DNA of 64,000 bases. Source: Lewinellaceae bacterium (GTDB lineage Bacteria; Bacteroidota; Bacteroidia; Chitinophagales; Saprospiraceae). Below are positions 28,178 through 37,584 of the stretch, piece by piece. Where the stretch lies: positions 372,001-436,000 of the forward strand of contig JACJYR010000004.1 of NCBI GenBank assembly GCA_020636005.1, written 5' to 3'. The position numbers and the translations under genes were made by a program. A model generated the notes under the pieces. It was given only the letters and a program-made list of their open reading frames with translations. It was not told the origin of the DNA and made no database searches. Numbering within the stretch: the stretch's first letter is position 1; every line of letters starts with the position of its first letter.

Positions 28178-29095
28178 ATGGAATTCGGCAAACTCCCCAA
28201 CATTGAAGAAGTTGATTTTTCCCTGCCACCGGATCCGGCTGGGAACGCAGTTGTCCTGTCCAATAAACCTCAAACCCCAAACCATAAACCGCCCCGCCTC
28301 TACATCGGTGCCACGGGCTGGAGCATGAAAGAATGGGTCGGCAAGATTTACCCGAAAGGCACCAAGCCGCCGGAGATGCTCCGCCACTACACCCGCCAGT
28401 TCAATACCATCGAACTCAACTCCACCCACTACCACATTCCGGATCATTACACCGTGCTGCACTGGCACGACGAAGCAGCGGCGGATTTCAGATTCTGCCC
28501 AAAAGTATTGCAGCGCATCAGCCATTCGAGGGATCTGGGCGTCAACGGGCCGCTGATCGAGCAGTTTTGCGAGGCGCTGTCGGGGCTGTACAGCAAGCTC
28601 GGCCCCTGTTTCATCCAACTGCCACCCTACTTTGGGGCCGACCGGCTACCGGTTTTGGAGGAGTTCTTAAAAAAATTCTCCCTCCAGCTGGCCGTGGAAG
28701 TACGCAATGAAAGCTGGTTTACCAATAAACAAAATTTCAACCGGCTCTCCGATCTGTTGGAAAAGTATGAAACCAGCACCGTCATCACCGATGTGGCCGG
28801 GCGGCGGGACGTGTGCCACATGCGCCTGACAAGCTCAAAAGTGCTGGTTCGTTTTGTGGGGAACAACCTCCACCCCACCGACTATTCCCGCATAGACGAA
28901 TGGACGGGGCGGCTGGGAAAATGGTTCGGCGAAGGGCTTTCCGAAGCCTATTTTTTCACCCATGAGCCAGACAACCTGCTGGCGCCGGATCTGGCAGCCT
29001 ACCTTTTTGAAAAAACAAAAACCATTGAACGTCTCGAGACCAGGGGGCCTGACTTAGACGGCCCAAACACGGGCGAACAACTGTCCCTATTTTGA
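28178..29095 (+). CDS. DUF72 domain protein
   Basis: 305 residues from the ATG at 28178. The pattern 'LYIGATGWSMKEWVGKIYPK', 'FNTIELNSTHYHIP' and 'AVEVRNESWF' is the DUF72 TIM-barrel-like family (YecE). Its biochemical role is not established; distant links to Fe-S or nucleic-acid-related enzymes have been proposed. The C-terminus 'GEQLSLF' is a common DUF72 ending in Bacteroidota. Monocistronic, with its own promoter. Confidence 0.88.
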   Translation: MEFGKLPNIEEVDFSLPPDPAGNAVVLSNKPQTPNHKPPRLYIGATGWSMKEWVGKIYPKGTKPPEMLRHYTRQFNTIELNSTHYHIPDHYTVLHWHDEAAADFRFCPKVLQRISHSRDLGVNGPLIEQFCEALSGLYSKLGPCFIQLPPYFGADRLPVLEEFLKKFSLQLAVEVRNESWFTNKQNFNRLSDLLEKYETSTVITDVAGRRDVCHMRLTSSKVLVRFVGNNLHPTDYSRIDEWTGRLGKWFGEGLSEAYFFTHEPDNLLAPDLAAYLFEKTKTIERLETRGPDLDGPNTGEQLSLF

Positions 29096-29151
29096 GAAAC
29101 CATCCGTTATGACCTTGAAACACAAGCACTGAAAATGGGTGCGATTGTACG

Positions 29152-29203
29152 CCGAAGCTCCTGCTTCGGAGCGATATAGCCTACGAAAAAGGGGCTTCGG
29201 AGC
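29152..29203. repeat. Two short palindromes with CTTCGGA cores
   Basis: CCGAAGCTCCTGCTTCGG (7-bp stem, 29152-29169) and GGCTTCGGAGCC (29192-29203) lie in the spacer before ppk1. Similar TTCGGA/TTCGAA-centred palindromes occur at 32.2 kb and in the MITE. Confidence 0.5.
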
Positions 29204-29314
29204 CACCCACATGGATTCATCTTTAGCCTTAAAATGTCCATTTATTTTTCTGGCACCCATTTCTCCTTATTTTAGCCGACCAAAATTTCAGCAATTACAT
29301 CCCACTAGCATACT

Positions 29315-31417
29315 ATGGTAAAAGTCATCGGAGCGCACTCAACGACTGACAAGGCCAAAGAGAAATACCCGGTCATCCACAGGGACATTAGTTGGCTTTC
29401 GTTCAATTACAGGGTTTTGCAGGAAGCAAAAGACCCCAGGGTACCCCTGTTGGAGCGCCTGAAATTCCTCGCCATTTATTCCAGCAACCTCGACGAGTTT
29501 TTCCGGGTGAGGGTGGCCAACCACCGCAACCTGGTGCGGGTGGGCCGCCGTACCCGCCAGCAGTTCGACTACGACCCCCGTGCCATCCTGAAAGAGATCA
29601 CGCAGATCGTCAATAAACAGCAGGAGGAGTTCAGCGAGATTTTCAGCAGGCAGATCGTTCCGCAACTGGAAAAGCACCGGATTTATTTAAAGCGAAGGCT
29701 TGATTTAGGGCACAAGCAACGGGCATTCGTGGAGCAATATTTTGACGAAAACATGATGCCCTTCGTGCAACCGGTCTTGTTGGTAAAAGGCAAAATCCTC
29801 CCCTTCCTGACCAACGCCAGCCTTTACCTGATGGTACATCTGAAAGACAAGGAGGACGGCAAGAAACAGTACGCCATCGTCAAAATCCCTTCCGACCACC
29901 TGCCCCGTTTCATCCAACTGCCTTCCCTGAAAGGCCGCCGGGAAATTATCATGCTGGACGACATCGTGCGCCATTGCCTCTCCCGCATGTTCCCCGGCTA
30001 CGACATCCTGGACACTTATTCCATCAAGCTGACCCGGGACGCCGAACTGTACATAGACGACGAGTTTTCGGGCGACCTCATCACTAAGATCCGCAGCAGC
30101 CTGACGAAGCGGCAGGTTGGGCCCCCTTCCCGCTTCATCTACGACCGGGAAATGCCAAAAGCCCTGCTGCAATTCCTGATGGAGACGTTTAACCTGAAAC
30201 GGGAAGACCTCCTGGTTGAAGGGCGCTACCACAACAACTCTGATTTTTTCAAATTCCCCGACTTCGGGCTGGATCACCTGAAAAACGATCCGCTCCCTCC
30301 CCTGCCCTACCGTCCGCTGGAAAGCGGCAAGGATTACTTTGCCGCCATCCGGCAACAGGATCACCTGATTGCGCCTCCCTACCATTCCTACCGGTCGGTG
30401 GTGCGCTTCTTTGAGGAAGCCGCCAAAGACCCCGATGTGACCGAAATCAAAATCACACAGTACAGGGTGGCCAACCAGTCCCGAATAATGAACGCCCTGA
30501 TTGATGCTGCCGCAGCCGACAAAAAGGTATTCGTTTTCATTGAGGTGAAAGCCAGGTTCGACGAGGAAGCCAACCTGGAGTGGGGCGAAAAACTGGAAAA
30601 GGCCAACATCAAGGTGCAGTACAGTATGCCGGGCCTGAAAGTACACAGCAAAATGGCGCTGGTCACGAGAAAGGAAGCGGAGGGCGAGCAGCATTACGCC
30701 TATCTCAGCACGGGCAATTTCCACGAGGTGACGGCAAAGATCTACGGCGATTTTGGCCTGTTTACCGTTGATAAAAGGCTGACTGCCGAAGTGGCCCGCC
30801 TGTTCACTTTTTTGAAAACAGAGATTGTGCCCCAGCAAAAATTTGAAAACCTGCTGGTAGGGCAGTTCAACCTCCGCTCAAAGCTTGAAATGCTGATCGA
30901 CCGGGAAATGAAACAAGCCCAAAAAGGAAAGCCCTGCGGCATCACCCTCAAGATGAACGGCATCCACGACGAAAAGATGATCCGGAAACTGTACGAGGCA
31001 GGGCGGGCGGGCGTGCCCATCCGCCTGATCGTCCGTGGAATTTGCTCGTTGGTACCAGGAATACCAGGTGTCAGCGACAACATCCAGGCTATCAGCATCG
31101 TGGACCGATACCTGGAACACGGGCGGATTTTTATATTCCACAACAAAGGCCAGGAAGAAATCTACCTCTCCAGCGCAGATTGGATGACCCGCAACCTGAG
31201 TTGGCGCATCGAAGCAATTTTCCCGGTTTATGATGAAAATATCAGGAAACAGATCAAGGACGTCATTGAATTCCAATGGAAGGACAACGTAAAAGCACGC
31301 CTACTGGACGAGGCGCAGAGCAACCTTTACAGGGAACAGGATGCCGGCCCCGTCATCCAATCGCAATTGAAAACTTATGATTATTTTAGACGGTTGCCAG
31401 ACGCTGCCCAGGAATGA
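29315..31417 (+). CDS. ppk1: Polyphosphate kinase 1
   Basis: 700 residues, the usual length. N-terminal 'HRDISWLSFNYRVLQEAKD' and 'YSSNLDEFFRVRV' are PPK1 signatures. The catalytic core shows 'ITQYRVANQSRIMNALIDAA', 'VFIEVKARFDEEANLEWGE' and KVHSKMALV with the phosphorylated histidine (His444). A second PLD-like half follows ('GIHDEKMIRKLYEAGRAG', 'GRIFIFHNKG'). It makes long-chain polyphosphate from ATP reversibly, in the cytoplasm at the membrane. No ppx is adjacent. Confidence 0.96.
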   Translation: MVKVIGAHSTTDKAKEKYPVIHRDISWLSFNYRVLQEAKDPRVPLLERLKFLAIYSSNLDEFFRVRVANHRNLVRVGRRTRQQFDYDPRAILKEITQIVNKQQEEFSEIFSRQIVPQLEKHRIYLKRRLDLGHKQRAFVEQYFDENMMPFVQPVLLVKGKILPFLTNASLYLMVHLKDKEDGKKQYAIVKIPSDHLPRFIQLPSLKGRREIIMLDDIVRHCLSRMFPGYDILDTYSIKLTRDAELYIDDEFSGDLITKIRSSLTKRQVGPPSRFIYDREMPKALLQFLMETFNLKREDLLVEGRYHNNSDFFKFPDFGLDHLKNDPLPPLPYRPLESGKDYFAAIRQQDHLIAPPYHSYRSVVRFFEEAAKDPDVTEIKITQYRVANQSRIMNALIDAAAADKKVFVFIEVKARFDEEANLEWGEKLEKANIKVQYSMPGLKVHSKMALVTRKEAEGEQHYAYLSTGNFHEVTAKIYGDFGLFTVDKRLTAEVARLFTFLKTEIVPQQKFENLLVGQFNLRSKLEMLIDREMKQAQKGKPCGITLKMNGIHDEKMIRKLYEAGRAGVPIRLIVRGICSLVPGIPGVSDNIQAISIVDRYLEHGRIFIFHNKGQEEIYLSSADWMTRNLSWRIEAIFPVYDENIRKQIKDVIEFQWKDNVKARLLDEAQSNLYREQDAGPVIQSQLKTYDYFRRLPDAAQE

Positions 31418-31437
31418 GGCAGTCCGTACTCCCAATT

Positions 31438-32127
31438 TCACTTTTGTAAAACGCCTTTCAACACCCGCCAAACATTTTCCACCAGGTACTTCTGCCCCTC
31501 CTTGTTGGGGTGGATGCGGTCGTTCTGGTTCAATTCGGGAATACCGCCGACATTTTCAAGAAAAAATGGGATGAGTGAAATGTTGTGCTTTTTAGCGAGG
31601 GCCGGGTACATCCGGTGGAACTGCGCCGTGTATTCCGGGCCCATGTTCGGTGGGGCCTCCATGCCGGCCAGGATGATTTTTGCCCCGGGGTACGTCGTCT
31701 TCACGATCTGGATGATGGTATCCAGGTTTTCGAAGGATGCTGAAGGTTCGATGCCCCGGAGAGCGTCGTTGCCGCCCAGTTCCAGCACAAAAATGTCAAG
31801 GGGTTTTTGTAGCACCCAGGCGATGCGTTCACGGCCCCCGGCGGTCGTTTCGCCACTTAGTCCGGCGTTGATGGCCTTATAGGGCAGGCCCAGCGAATCG
31901 AGCCGCTGCTGGATGAGAGCCACGTAGCCATCAGAAGGATCGAGGCCGTAGGCAGCAGTGAGGCTGTTGCCAAAAAAGACGATATTTTTCGTTTTTATGG
32001 CCTTGGAATTGCTAGATCCGCCCTCGGCTACCGGCACTTGCTGCCCACCGGATTTTTCTGATGGGGCATTGTTGCAGGCCAGCAGCGCTGTGGCCAACAG
32101 GATCAGGAAAGATTTGAACAGGTACAT
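31438..32127 (-). CDS. GDSL/SGNH arylesterase lipoprotein (TesA-like)
   Basis: 229 residues from the ATG at 32127. The N-terminus ends in a lipobox (ALLAC). SGNH blocks: FFGNSLTAAYGL (GxSLT with the catalytic Ser), 'NAGLSGETTAGG' (Gly block), 'ELGGNDALRG' (Asn block) and DRIHPNKEGQ (Asp-x-x-His). This places it with TesA/arylesterase-type multifunctional esterases acting on acyl esters or thioesters in the periplasm. It is convergent with ppk1 with a 20-base gap. Confidence 0.9.
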   Translation of the reverse strand: MYLFKSFLILLATALLACNNAPSEKSGGQQVPVAEGGSSNSKAIKTKNIVFFGNSLTAAYGLDPSDGYVALIQQRLDSLGLPYKAINAGLSGETTAGGRERIAWVLQKPLDIFVLELGGNDALRGIEPSASFENLDTIIQIVKTTYPGAKIILAGMEAPPNMGPEYTAQFHRMYPALAKKHNISLIPFFLENVGGIPELNQNDRIHPNKEGQKYLVENVWRVLKGVLQK

Positions 32128-32560
32128 AAGCAAGTTTATTTCTTTGACAAATAGTGCCGTGCGGCTCCGACTAATCCTCTGATGAAGAGGGATTTGAATA
32201 AGTACAAGGCTCTATTATGATTTCATGTTGCTCGTTAAATGACCTCGGAGAGGTCAAATGTTGGTGGAGGAGAAAATGATAACAGCATCCGGTATTTTGA
32301 CCTCTTCGAGGTCGCCAACCTGGAATCGTAATTGAGCCAAGTACAAAATTGAAATTTTTTCATCCCGCTCTATTTGCACATATCTGCAACAATGGATTTA
32401 TCGAAGATCCGCAAGTTTTGAATGGCAAAGTTGGAAAGAAATGGCTGAATGGCCTTACCAAATTCCGGTTGGAAATCTGGCCCGGCGAAATGCGCCCAGT
32501 TGCCAAATGCAATTGGACAGGAAAAACCGGGCAGGATCAGCTAATGAATAACCCTTGGCA
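32128..32560. other. Intergenic region with paired 15-base palindromes
   Basis: About 430 bases. GACCTCGGAGAGGTC (32241-32255) and GACCTCTTCGAGGTC (32299-32313) are each 6-bp stems with 3-base loops and are inverted copies of one another (with neighbouring AAA also conserved). A small frame ending in an ATGA overlap with the response regulator (TTG start at 32349) has no recognisable homology and is not called. Confidence 0.55.
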
Positions 32561-32995
32561 ATGAAAAAACGAAACAAAGTCATATTGGTTGAGGACAATT
32601 TTGGTGAAGCCCAACTGACGAGGATCGCTTTTGAAGATCAACAGATACCTTCTGAAATCATCCACTGCGAGGATGGAGAAAAATTCCTGGCCATGCTGTC
32701 CCGGCCGGATGCCCCGCTCAACGAAATCAACTATATCCTGCTGGATTTGAACATGCCCCGAATCGGTGGTATCGAGGTGTTGAAAAAAGTTGGCCGACAC
32801 CACTTTTGGTGCCACCTTCCCATCATCGTTTTTACCTCTTCCTGCCACGAAAGCGATGTGTTAAAATGCTACGAACTGGGAGCGAAAGCCTACGTTCTGA
32901 AACCCATTGATTTTGAGCAGTTCCAGGCCTCCGTCCAGGCTATCGACAACTTGTGGGGCCATTGGAACACTTTCCCCCAACTGCCGGCAGCTTAA
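32561..32995 (+). CDS. Single-domain response regulator (Rcp1-like)
   Basis: 144 residues, ATG at 32561. It is a receiver domain only: acidic pair in VILVEDN, phosphoacceptor Asp62 in YILLDLNMPR, switch Ser/Thr in IIVFTSS and Lys in VLKPIDF. The 'LLDLNMPRIGGIEVL' form is that of Rcp1-type regulators which usually pair with phytochrome or PAS histidine kinases. No kinase gene is adjacent. Tandem terminators follow, the second interrupted by an insertion sequence. Confidence 0.9.
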   Translation: MKKRNKVILVEDNFGEAQLTRIAFEDQQIPSEIIHCEDGEKFLAMLSRPDAPLNEINYILLDLNMPRIGGIEVLKKVGRHHFWCHLPIIVFTSSCHESDVLKCYELGAKAYVLKPIDFEQFQASVQAIDNLWGHWNTFPQLPAA

Positions 32996-33052
32996 AGGGA
33001 TCAAGCATCTTTTAAGCAACGATGAAAAAATAACTTCACCATTTTGATTTTG

Positions 33053-33079
33053 AAAACCCCAGCAATGGAGGGGTTTTTT
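33053..33079 (+). terminator. Rho-independent terminator after the response regulator
   Basis: AAAACCCC pairs with GGGGTTTT (8 bp, 9-base loop) and is followed by more T residues. It lies immediately before the second, IS-interrupted hairpin. Confidence 0.75.
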
Positions 33080-33102
33080 AAAAATAATCCCGATGTGAAA
33101 TC

Positions 33103-34540
33103 GCATAGGCGTCAACTTAAAAAAACCGAATATGATTAGATAAAATAAAAATGCTGCTTAGGTTTGTTCAAATCAACATTCAGAACACCTAAACAGCATA
33201 TGAAAATTAAGTTGGAACAAATTAAGCGAAAAATTGGCGAACAACAAATAAACGCCATCGCAAAAAGTAGCGGTTTCCAAAAGCGGGAGCCGAGGAAAGT
33301 CACCGGATATAGTTTTTTTCTTGGTTTTTGCATGATGGTACAGCTTGGGCAGACGGGGCTGAGGGACTGGGCAAAAAGCATAGGGCGGCTGACCCAAAAG
33401 CTGGTCTCCAAACAAGGCCTCCAAAAAAAACTCCAGTTCAGGCACGAAGCTTTTGCCCGCCAACTTTTGGGGTTTGTACTCAAACAGTGCACGGCCTCAA
33501 ACGGCCACCAGGGGGTTGCCCTCTTCGCACCGTTCAAGGAGGTCTATGTTGAGGACAGCACCTGTGTGGGGCTGCCCCGCAACCTGTCATCTTTCTACCC
33601 CGGCCCCCACAGCAAAACCCACGGGGAATGTGCCACTGCCCGCATACAGTTGCGCATGGAATTGGTGAGTGAATCCTACGAAGGGGTTTTTGTGGGGAGT
33701 TACCGTGAAAATGACCAGGGTTTTGCGCACCGTATCGTTGAAATACTCACGGCAGGCTGCCTTGTGATCCGGGACAAAGGGTATTTTGTGCTGGCCGCCT
33801 TCCGGGCGATCATGGAGAAAAAGGCGTTTTTCCTGTCCCGCCTCCGCTTTGGGACAACCGTTTTTGATGCGCAGACCGGGGAAAAAATGGATTTGCTGAA
33901 AGAGCTCAAGGCTTTGAAAAAAGCAGGCCGCCAAGTCCTTGACAAGGAAATATTGCTGGGGGGCAAGGAGAAACTGCCAGTCCGCCTGGTGGCCATCGAA
34001 GCCCCTGAAGAGGCCAAACGGATGAGGCAGCACAAGGCCCGTACTGACCGCAGTGCAAAGGCCGCCCATTCCAGAGAGTACATCCAACTGCTGGGCTGGA
34101 CCATTTTCATAACAAATGTCAACAAGGAAACCTGGGGGGGCCGGGACATCATCAGGGCCTACCGGTACCGTTGGCGCATTGAAATAGTGTTCAAGTGTTG
34201 GAAAAGCAAGTTCAACCTGGACAAGTTCTTCGAAGGCAGGGAAACAATATCGCCACCGAGGGCAGCCATGACCATCTACCTGATGCTTGCTTGGTTGACC
34301 TTGACAATGGGGGCTTGGTATGGGTATTTTGTGCACCGGGTTTACGAAGAAAAGAAGAAATTCATCAGCATGCTGCTGTTCGCCGATTTTGTCAAAGAAC
34401 GGTTTTGGGAAATACTTTTGACAAGCGACCTCGATGTTTTCATCGGTGAGCTTGCCAGATATTATTCCCATGACAAACGAAAATCCCGAAAATGCTATCT
34501 CGAATTTTTGTATGAAATAAATTTAAGTTGACGCCTATGC
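33103..34540 (+). mobile_element. IS4-family insertion sequence, 1438 bp, complete
   Basis: Perfect 19-bp terminal inverted repeats GCATAGGCGTCAACTTAAA / TTTAAGTTGACGCCTATGC. They are flanked by an 11-bp direct repeat GATGTGAAATC at 33092-33102 and 34541-34551. One transposase gene fills the element, and its stop codon lies inside the right repeat. The 10-12-bp duplication fits the IS4 family. Intact ends, an identical duplication and an intact gene suggest a recent arrival. Confidence 0.95.
33200..34531 (+). CDS. IS4-family DDE transposase
   Basis: 443 residues from the ATG at 33200. DDE residues: Asp in VEDSTCVGLP, Asp in LVIRDKGYFVL, and Glu in the YREK signature Y-R-Y-R-W-R-I-E-I-V-F-K-C-W-K, spaced exactly Y(2)R(3)E(6)K. 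It cuts and rejoins the IS ends. The frame is uninterrupted. Codon use (more K/R, AAA-rich) differs somewhat from neighbouring genes. Confidence 0.95.
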   Translation: MKIKLEQIKRKIGEQQINAIAKSSGFQKREPRKVTGYSFFLGFCMMVQLGQTGLRDWAKSIGRLTQKLVSKQGLQKKLQFRHEAFARQLLGFVLKQCTASNGHQGVALFAPFKEVYVEDSTCVGLPRNLSSFYPGPHSKTHGECATARIQLRMELVSESYEGVFVGSYRENDQGFAHRIVEILTAGCLVIRDKGYFVLAAFRAIMEKKAFFLSRLRFGTTVFDAQTGEKMDLLKELKALKKAGRQVLDKEILLGGKEKLPVRLVAIEAPEEAKRMRQHKARTDRSAKAAHSREYIQLLGWTIFITNVNKETWGGRDIIRAYRYRWRIEIVFKCWKSKFNLDKFFEGRETISPPRAAMTIYLMLAWLTLTMGAWYGYFVHRVYEEKKKFISMLLFADFVKERFWEILLTSDLDVFIGELARYYSHDKRKSRKCYLEFLYEINLS

Positions 34541-34555
34541 GATGTGAAATCGGGA

Positions 34556-35494
34556 TTATTTTTCCTTCGATCCTAAAAATCCAATATTCCGCTTCAGTCC
34601 CTTGAATTTTGCCCTTTTCACCGCCGACTTTTCAAAGTATTGTTGAAAAACCTCCTCTGTTATTTCTTCCCACTGTTGTTTAGTCATCTTCAGTAAGCCT
34701 TCCCTGGGGGCAAAGGCCGGTTCTTCGTGCGGTTCAGAAAAGCGGTTCCAGGGGCACACCTCCTGGCAGATGTCGCATCCGAACATCCAGTTTTCCATGT
34801 TTCCCCTGAATTCCAAAGGGATGGCCTCCCGCAGTTCGATGGTCAGGTAGGAGATGCACCGGGAGGCATCAAGCAGGTACCCTTCCGGCGAAATGGCACC
34901 GGTCGGGCAGGCCTCGATGCAGCGGCGGCAGGTGCCGCAGTAGTCTTTGATGGGGTCGTCGGCAGGCAACTCCAGGTCGAGGATAAGCTCTGCGAGGAAG
35001 TAGTAGCTGCCCGCCTTTGGGTTTATCAGCAGGGTATTTTTGCCGGCCCAGCCGATGCCCGTTTTTTGGGCCCAATCCCGCTCCATGACCGGCGCACTGT
35101 CAACGAAGCAGCGGCCGTCCACCTCCCCGATGTTTTCCCGGATAAACCGCAGCAGGGCTTTCAGCTTTTTTCTCAGTACCTGGTGATAGTCCTCGCCATA
35201 GGCATAGCGGGCGAGCTTGGGCGCTTCCGGGTCGTGCTGTGTTTCCGATGGGCAGTAGTTGTGCATCAAAACAATAACCGACTTGGCCCCTGGCACGAGC
35301 CGGGTCGGGTCGGTGCGCAGGTCGAAGTGGTTTTCCATGTACTGCATTTTGCCGTGGTAGCCCTTGTTGAGCCATGCTTCGAGGCGCCGGGCCTCTGCGT
35401 CGAGGGGTGCTGCCCTGGCAATGCCGAGGTGGGAGAAGCCGAGGCGGAGGGCTTCCTGGCGGATGAGGTGGACGTAATTAGCATTTACTTTCAT
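34556..35494 (-). CDS. queG: Epoxyqueuosine reductase
   Basis: 312 residues, the usual length. It has the N-terminal cobalamin-binding domain ('HLGIARAAPLDAEARRLEAW', 'FVDSAPVMERDWAQKTGIGW') and two [4Fe-4S] clusters (CGTCRRCIEACP and CDICQEVCPWN). It converts epoxyqueuosine to queuosine at position 34 of tRNAs in the cytoplasm. The stop codon sits within the arm of the split terminator, so the IS inserted only a few bases downstream of the gene without touching it. Confidence 0.95.
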   Translation of the reverse strand: MKVNANYVHLIRQEALRLGFSHLGIARAAPLDAEARRLEAWLNKGYHGKMQYMENHFDLRTDPTRLVPGAKSVIVLMHNYCPSETQHDPEAPKLARYAYGEDYHQVLRKKLKALLRFIRENIGEVDGRCFVDSAPVMERDWAQKTGIGWAGKNTLLINPKAGSYYFLAELILDLELPADDPIKDYCGTCRRCIEACPTGAISPEGYLLDASRCISYLTIELREAIPLEFRGNMENWMFGCDICQEVCPWNRFSEPHEEPAFAPREGLLKMTKQQWEEITEEVFQQYFEKSAVKRAKFKGLKRNIGFLGSKEK

Positions 35495-35581
35495 AAATCA
35501 CCAGCATTAAAGCAGAAGCCTGTCGGCGTGAGCCAAATTTTTTAGTCATCCCATCATTTCTGGTGCATTTGGCCTGAAAAG

Positions 35582-37543
35582 TTACCTGCCCACCTGCCTG
35601 GCGAAGGCTACAAAAAATTCCAGGCTCTCCGGGTTTTTCATTGAATCCACATTTGCTGCTTTTTCCAGGGGTTTTCCCATCAGGATTTTCTTCACGGGTG
35701 CTTCCAGCTTTTTGCCACTGATGGTGTAGGGGATGTCCGGCACAGCGATAATATCGTCGGGTACGTGGCGGGGCGAGTATTCGGTGCGCAGGGTTTGTTT
35801 GATTTTCTTTTTGAGGCCGTCCGTTAATGATTCTCCTTCTCTGAGCAGCACAAACAGGGGCATGTAGTCGTTGCCGCCCTCCAGTTCGAGGTTTACGATG
35901 AGGCTGTCCCTGATTTCAGGCACGTGATCCATGGCCTGGTAAATCTCGGCAGTGCCGATGCGCACACCGCCCTTGTTCAACGTGGCGTCCGAACGGCCAT
36001 AGATGATGATGCCACCGTGCCCGGTGATTTCAATCCAGTCGCCGTGTCGCCAAACGCCGGGGTACATATCGAAATAGCTGGACGTGTAGCGCTCGTAGTC
36101 CTTGTCGCCCCAAAAAAAGACCGGCATGGAAGGCATGGGCTTCGTGACCACCAACTCCCCTACCTCGCCCTGGATGGGTTCGCCCATTTCGTTCCAGGCC
36201 TCCAGGCTGGCACCGAGGCAGCGGCATTGGATTTCCCCTTTGAAAACGGGCAACAATGGGCAGCCGCCAACCCATGCCGTGCAGATATCCGTACCCCCGG
36301 CCATAGAGCAGAGCCAGAGGTCTTTCTTAATGTTTTGGTAAACATAGTCGAATGCCTCCGGGGGCAATGGTGAACCAGTGGACCCGATACTGCGCAGGCC
36401 GCTCAGGTCAAAGTCTTTGACAGGTTCCACCCCTTCCTTCATGCAGGCAGTCAGGAAGGGGGCGCTGGTACCAAAGTGGGCAATCTTTGCCTTTTCGGCC
36501 AGTTCCCAGAGCCGATGGAGGTCCGGGTAGCCGGGGCTGCCGTCGTACAGCACGATGGTAGCGCCGGCCAGGAAGCTCGCATTGACAAAGTTCCACATCA
36601 TCCAGCCGGTGGTGCTGAACCAAAAGAACCGCTCGCCGGGGTGCACGTCGTTGTGAAAGTGCAGGTATTTCAGGTGTTCGAGCAGGTTGCCGCCGTGGGA
36701 GTGGGTGATGGCCTTCGGGATGCCCGTGGTACCGGAAGAATAGAGGATATAAATAGGGTGATCGAAGGGTACCGGTTCAAATTTGAGCTGGGCCGTGGAG
36801 CGGAAGGTGTCGTTCCAAAGGGTAAAGGACGAACGGGGAATGGTAAATGACTCGCCGGCTGCCGGGTTCAGGTAGGGAATGAGCACGACCCGGCTTACGG
36901 TCGGGAGTTTATCAATCATTTCTTTTACCACGGCAGTTTTGTCGAAGGGTTTTCCATTGTAATGGTAGCCGTCCACGACAAAAAGGACTTTGGGCTCAAT
37001 TTGGGCAAAGCGGTCCACCACGCTGTTGGCGCCAAAGTCGGGGGAGCAACTAGACCATATCGCCCCGATAGCAGCAGCGGCGAGGAAGGCGATGGTCGCT
37101 TCGGGGATGTTTGGCAGGTAGGCAGCGACCCGGTCGCCTTTGTTTACGCCTGCTTCTTTCAAAAAAGCAGCCATAGAAGCGACCTGGCTATGCAGTTCCG
37201 GCCATGAAATTTCAACCAAATCGTACTTTTCAGAGGAAAAAAGAATGGCGGGCCGTTCCTCGTCCGCTTTTCGGAAGACGTGCTCGGCATAGTTCAGGGT
37301 AGCGCCTTCAAACCACCGGGCGCCCGGCATTTTATCATTCGCCAACACCTGGCGGTAAGGGCTGTGGGAAATGACTTCAAAGTATTTCCAGATGCTTTCC
37401 CAGAAATCCGGGACGTTCTTCACCGACCATTCCCAGGCTTCGTGGTAGTTTTGGAATTTCAAATTGTAGTTTTGCGCCATCCAATCGAAGTAGTGTTGGA
37501 GGTGGGAGTTTTCCTTGAAATCATCTGAGGGCTGCCAAAGCAT
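35582..37543 (-). CDS. Acetoacetate--CoA ligase
   Basis: 653 residues. ANL superfamily: 'DEERPAILFSSEKYDLVEIS', the P-loop YSSGTTGIPKAITHSHGG, 'WFSTTGWMMWN' and the C-terminal hinge 'ITGHGGIIIYGRSDATLNKGG' (described by its ends; it contains GRSDATLNKGGVRIG). The overall length and the N-terminal 'MLWQPSDDFKENSHLQHYFD' are those of acetoacetyl-CoA synthetases rather than acetyl-CoA synthetases. It activates acetoacetate with ATP and CoA, for leucine or lipid metabolism. It stands alone, divergent from the 5'-nucleotidase-like gene. Confidence 0.9.
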   Translation of the reverse strand: MLWQPSDDFKENSHLQHYFDWMAQNYNLKFQNYHEAWEWSVKNVPDFWESIWKYFEVISHSPYRQVLANDKMPGARWFEGATLNYAEHVFRKADEERPAILFSSEKYDLVEISWPELHSQVASMAAFLKEAGVNKGDRVAAYLPNIPEATIAFLAAAAIGAIWSSCSPDFGANSVVDRFAQIEPKVLFVVDGYHYNGKPFDKTAVVKEMIDKLPTVSRVVLIPYLNPAAGESFTIPRSSFTLWNDTFRSTAQLKFEPVPFDHPIYILYSSGTTGIPKAITHSHGGNLLEHLKYLHFHNDVHPGERFFWFSTTGWMMWNFVNASFLAGATIVLYDGSPGYPDLHRLWELAEKAKIAHFGTSAPFLTACMKEGVEPVKDFDLSGLRSIGSTGSPLPPEAFDYVYQNIKKDLWLCSMAGGTDICTAWVGGCPLLPVFKGEIQCRCLGASLEAWNEMGEPIQGEVGELVVTKPMPSMPVFFWGDKDYERYTSSYFDMYPGVWRHGDWIEITGHGGIIIYGRSDATLNKGGVRIGTAEIYQAMDHVPEIRDSLIVNLELEGGNDYMPLFVLLREGESLTDGLKKKIKQTLRTEYSPRHVPDDIIAVPDIPYTISGKKLEAPVKKILMGKPLEKAANVDSMKNPESLEFFVAFARQVGR

Positions 37544-37584
37544 AATGGTGTGTTTTAGGTTCTGGTATGGTGGGGAAACCGGGT

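Larger units (their letters stand above)
33080..34563. terminator. Bidirectional terminator split by the IS4-family element
   Basis: If the IS and one copy of its duplication are removed, AAAAATAATCCCGAT (33080-33094) and ATCGGGATTATTTTT (34549-34563) form a perfect 15-bp stem with the 5-base loop GTGAA and A/T-runs on both sides. It would end transcription of both the response regulator and queG; the queG stop codon lies in the right arm. Now the arms are 1.45 kb apart. Confidence 0.85.

Noticed and set aside
32349..32564. Small frame ending in an ATGA overlap with the response regulator
   Set aside because: It needs a TTG start and shows no recognisable family or signal; the overlap alone is weak evidence.
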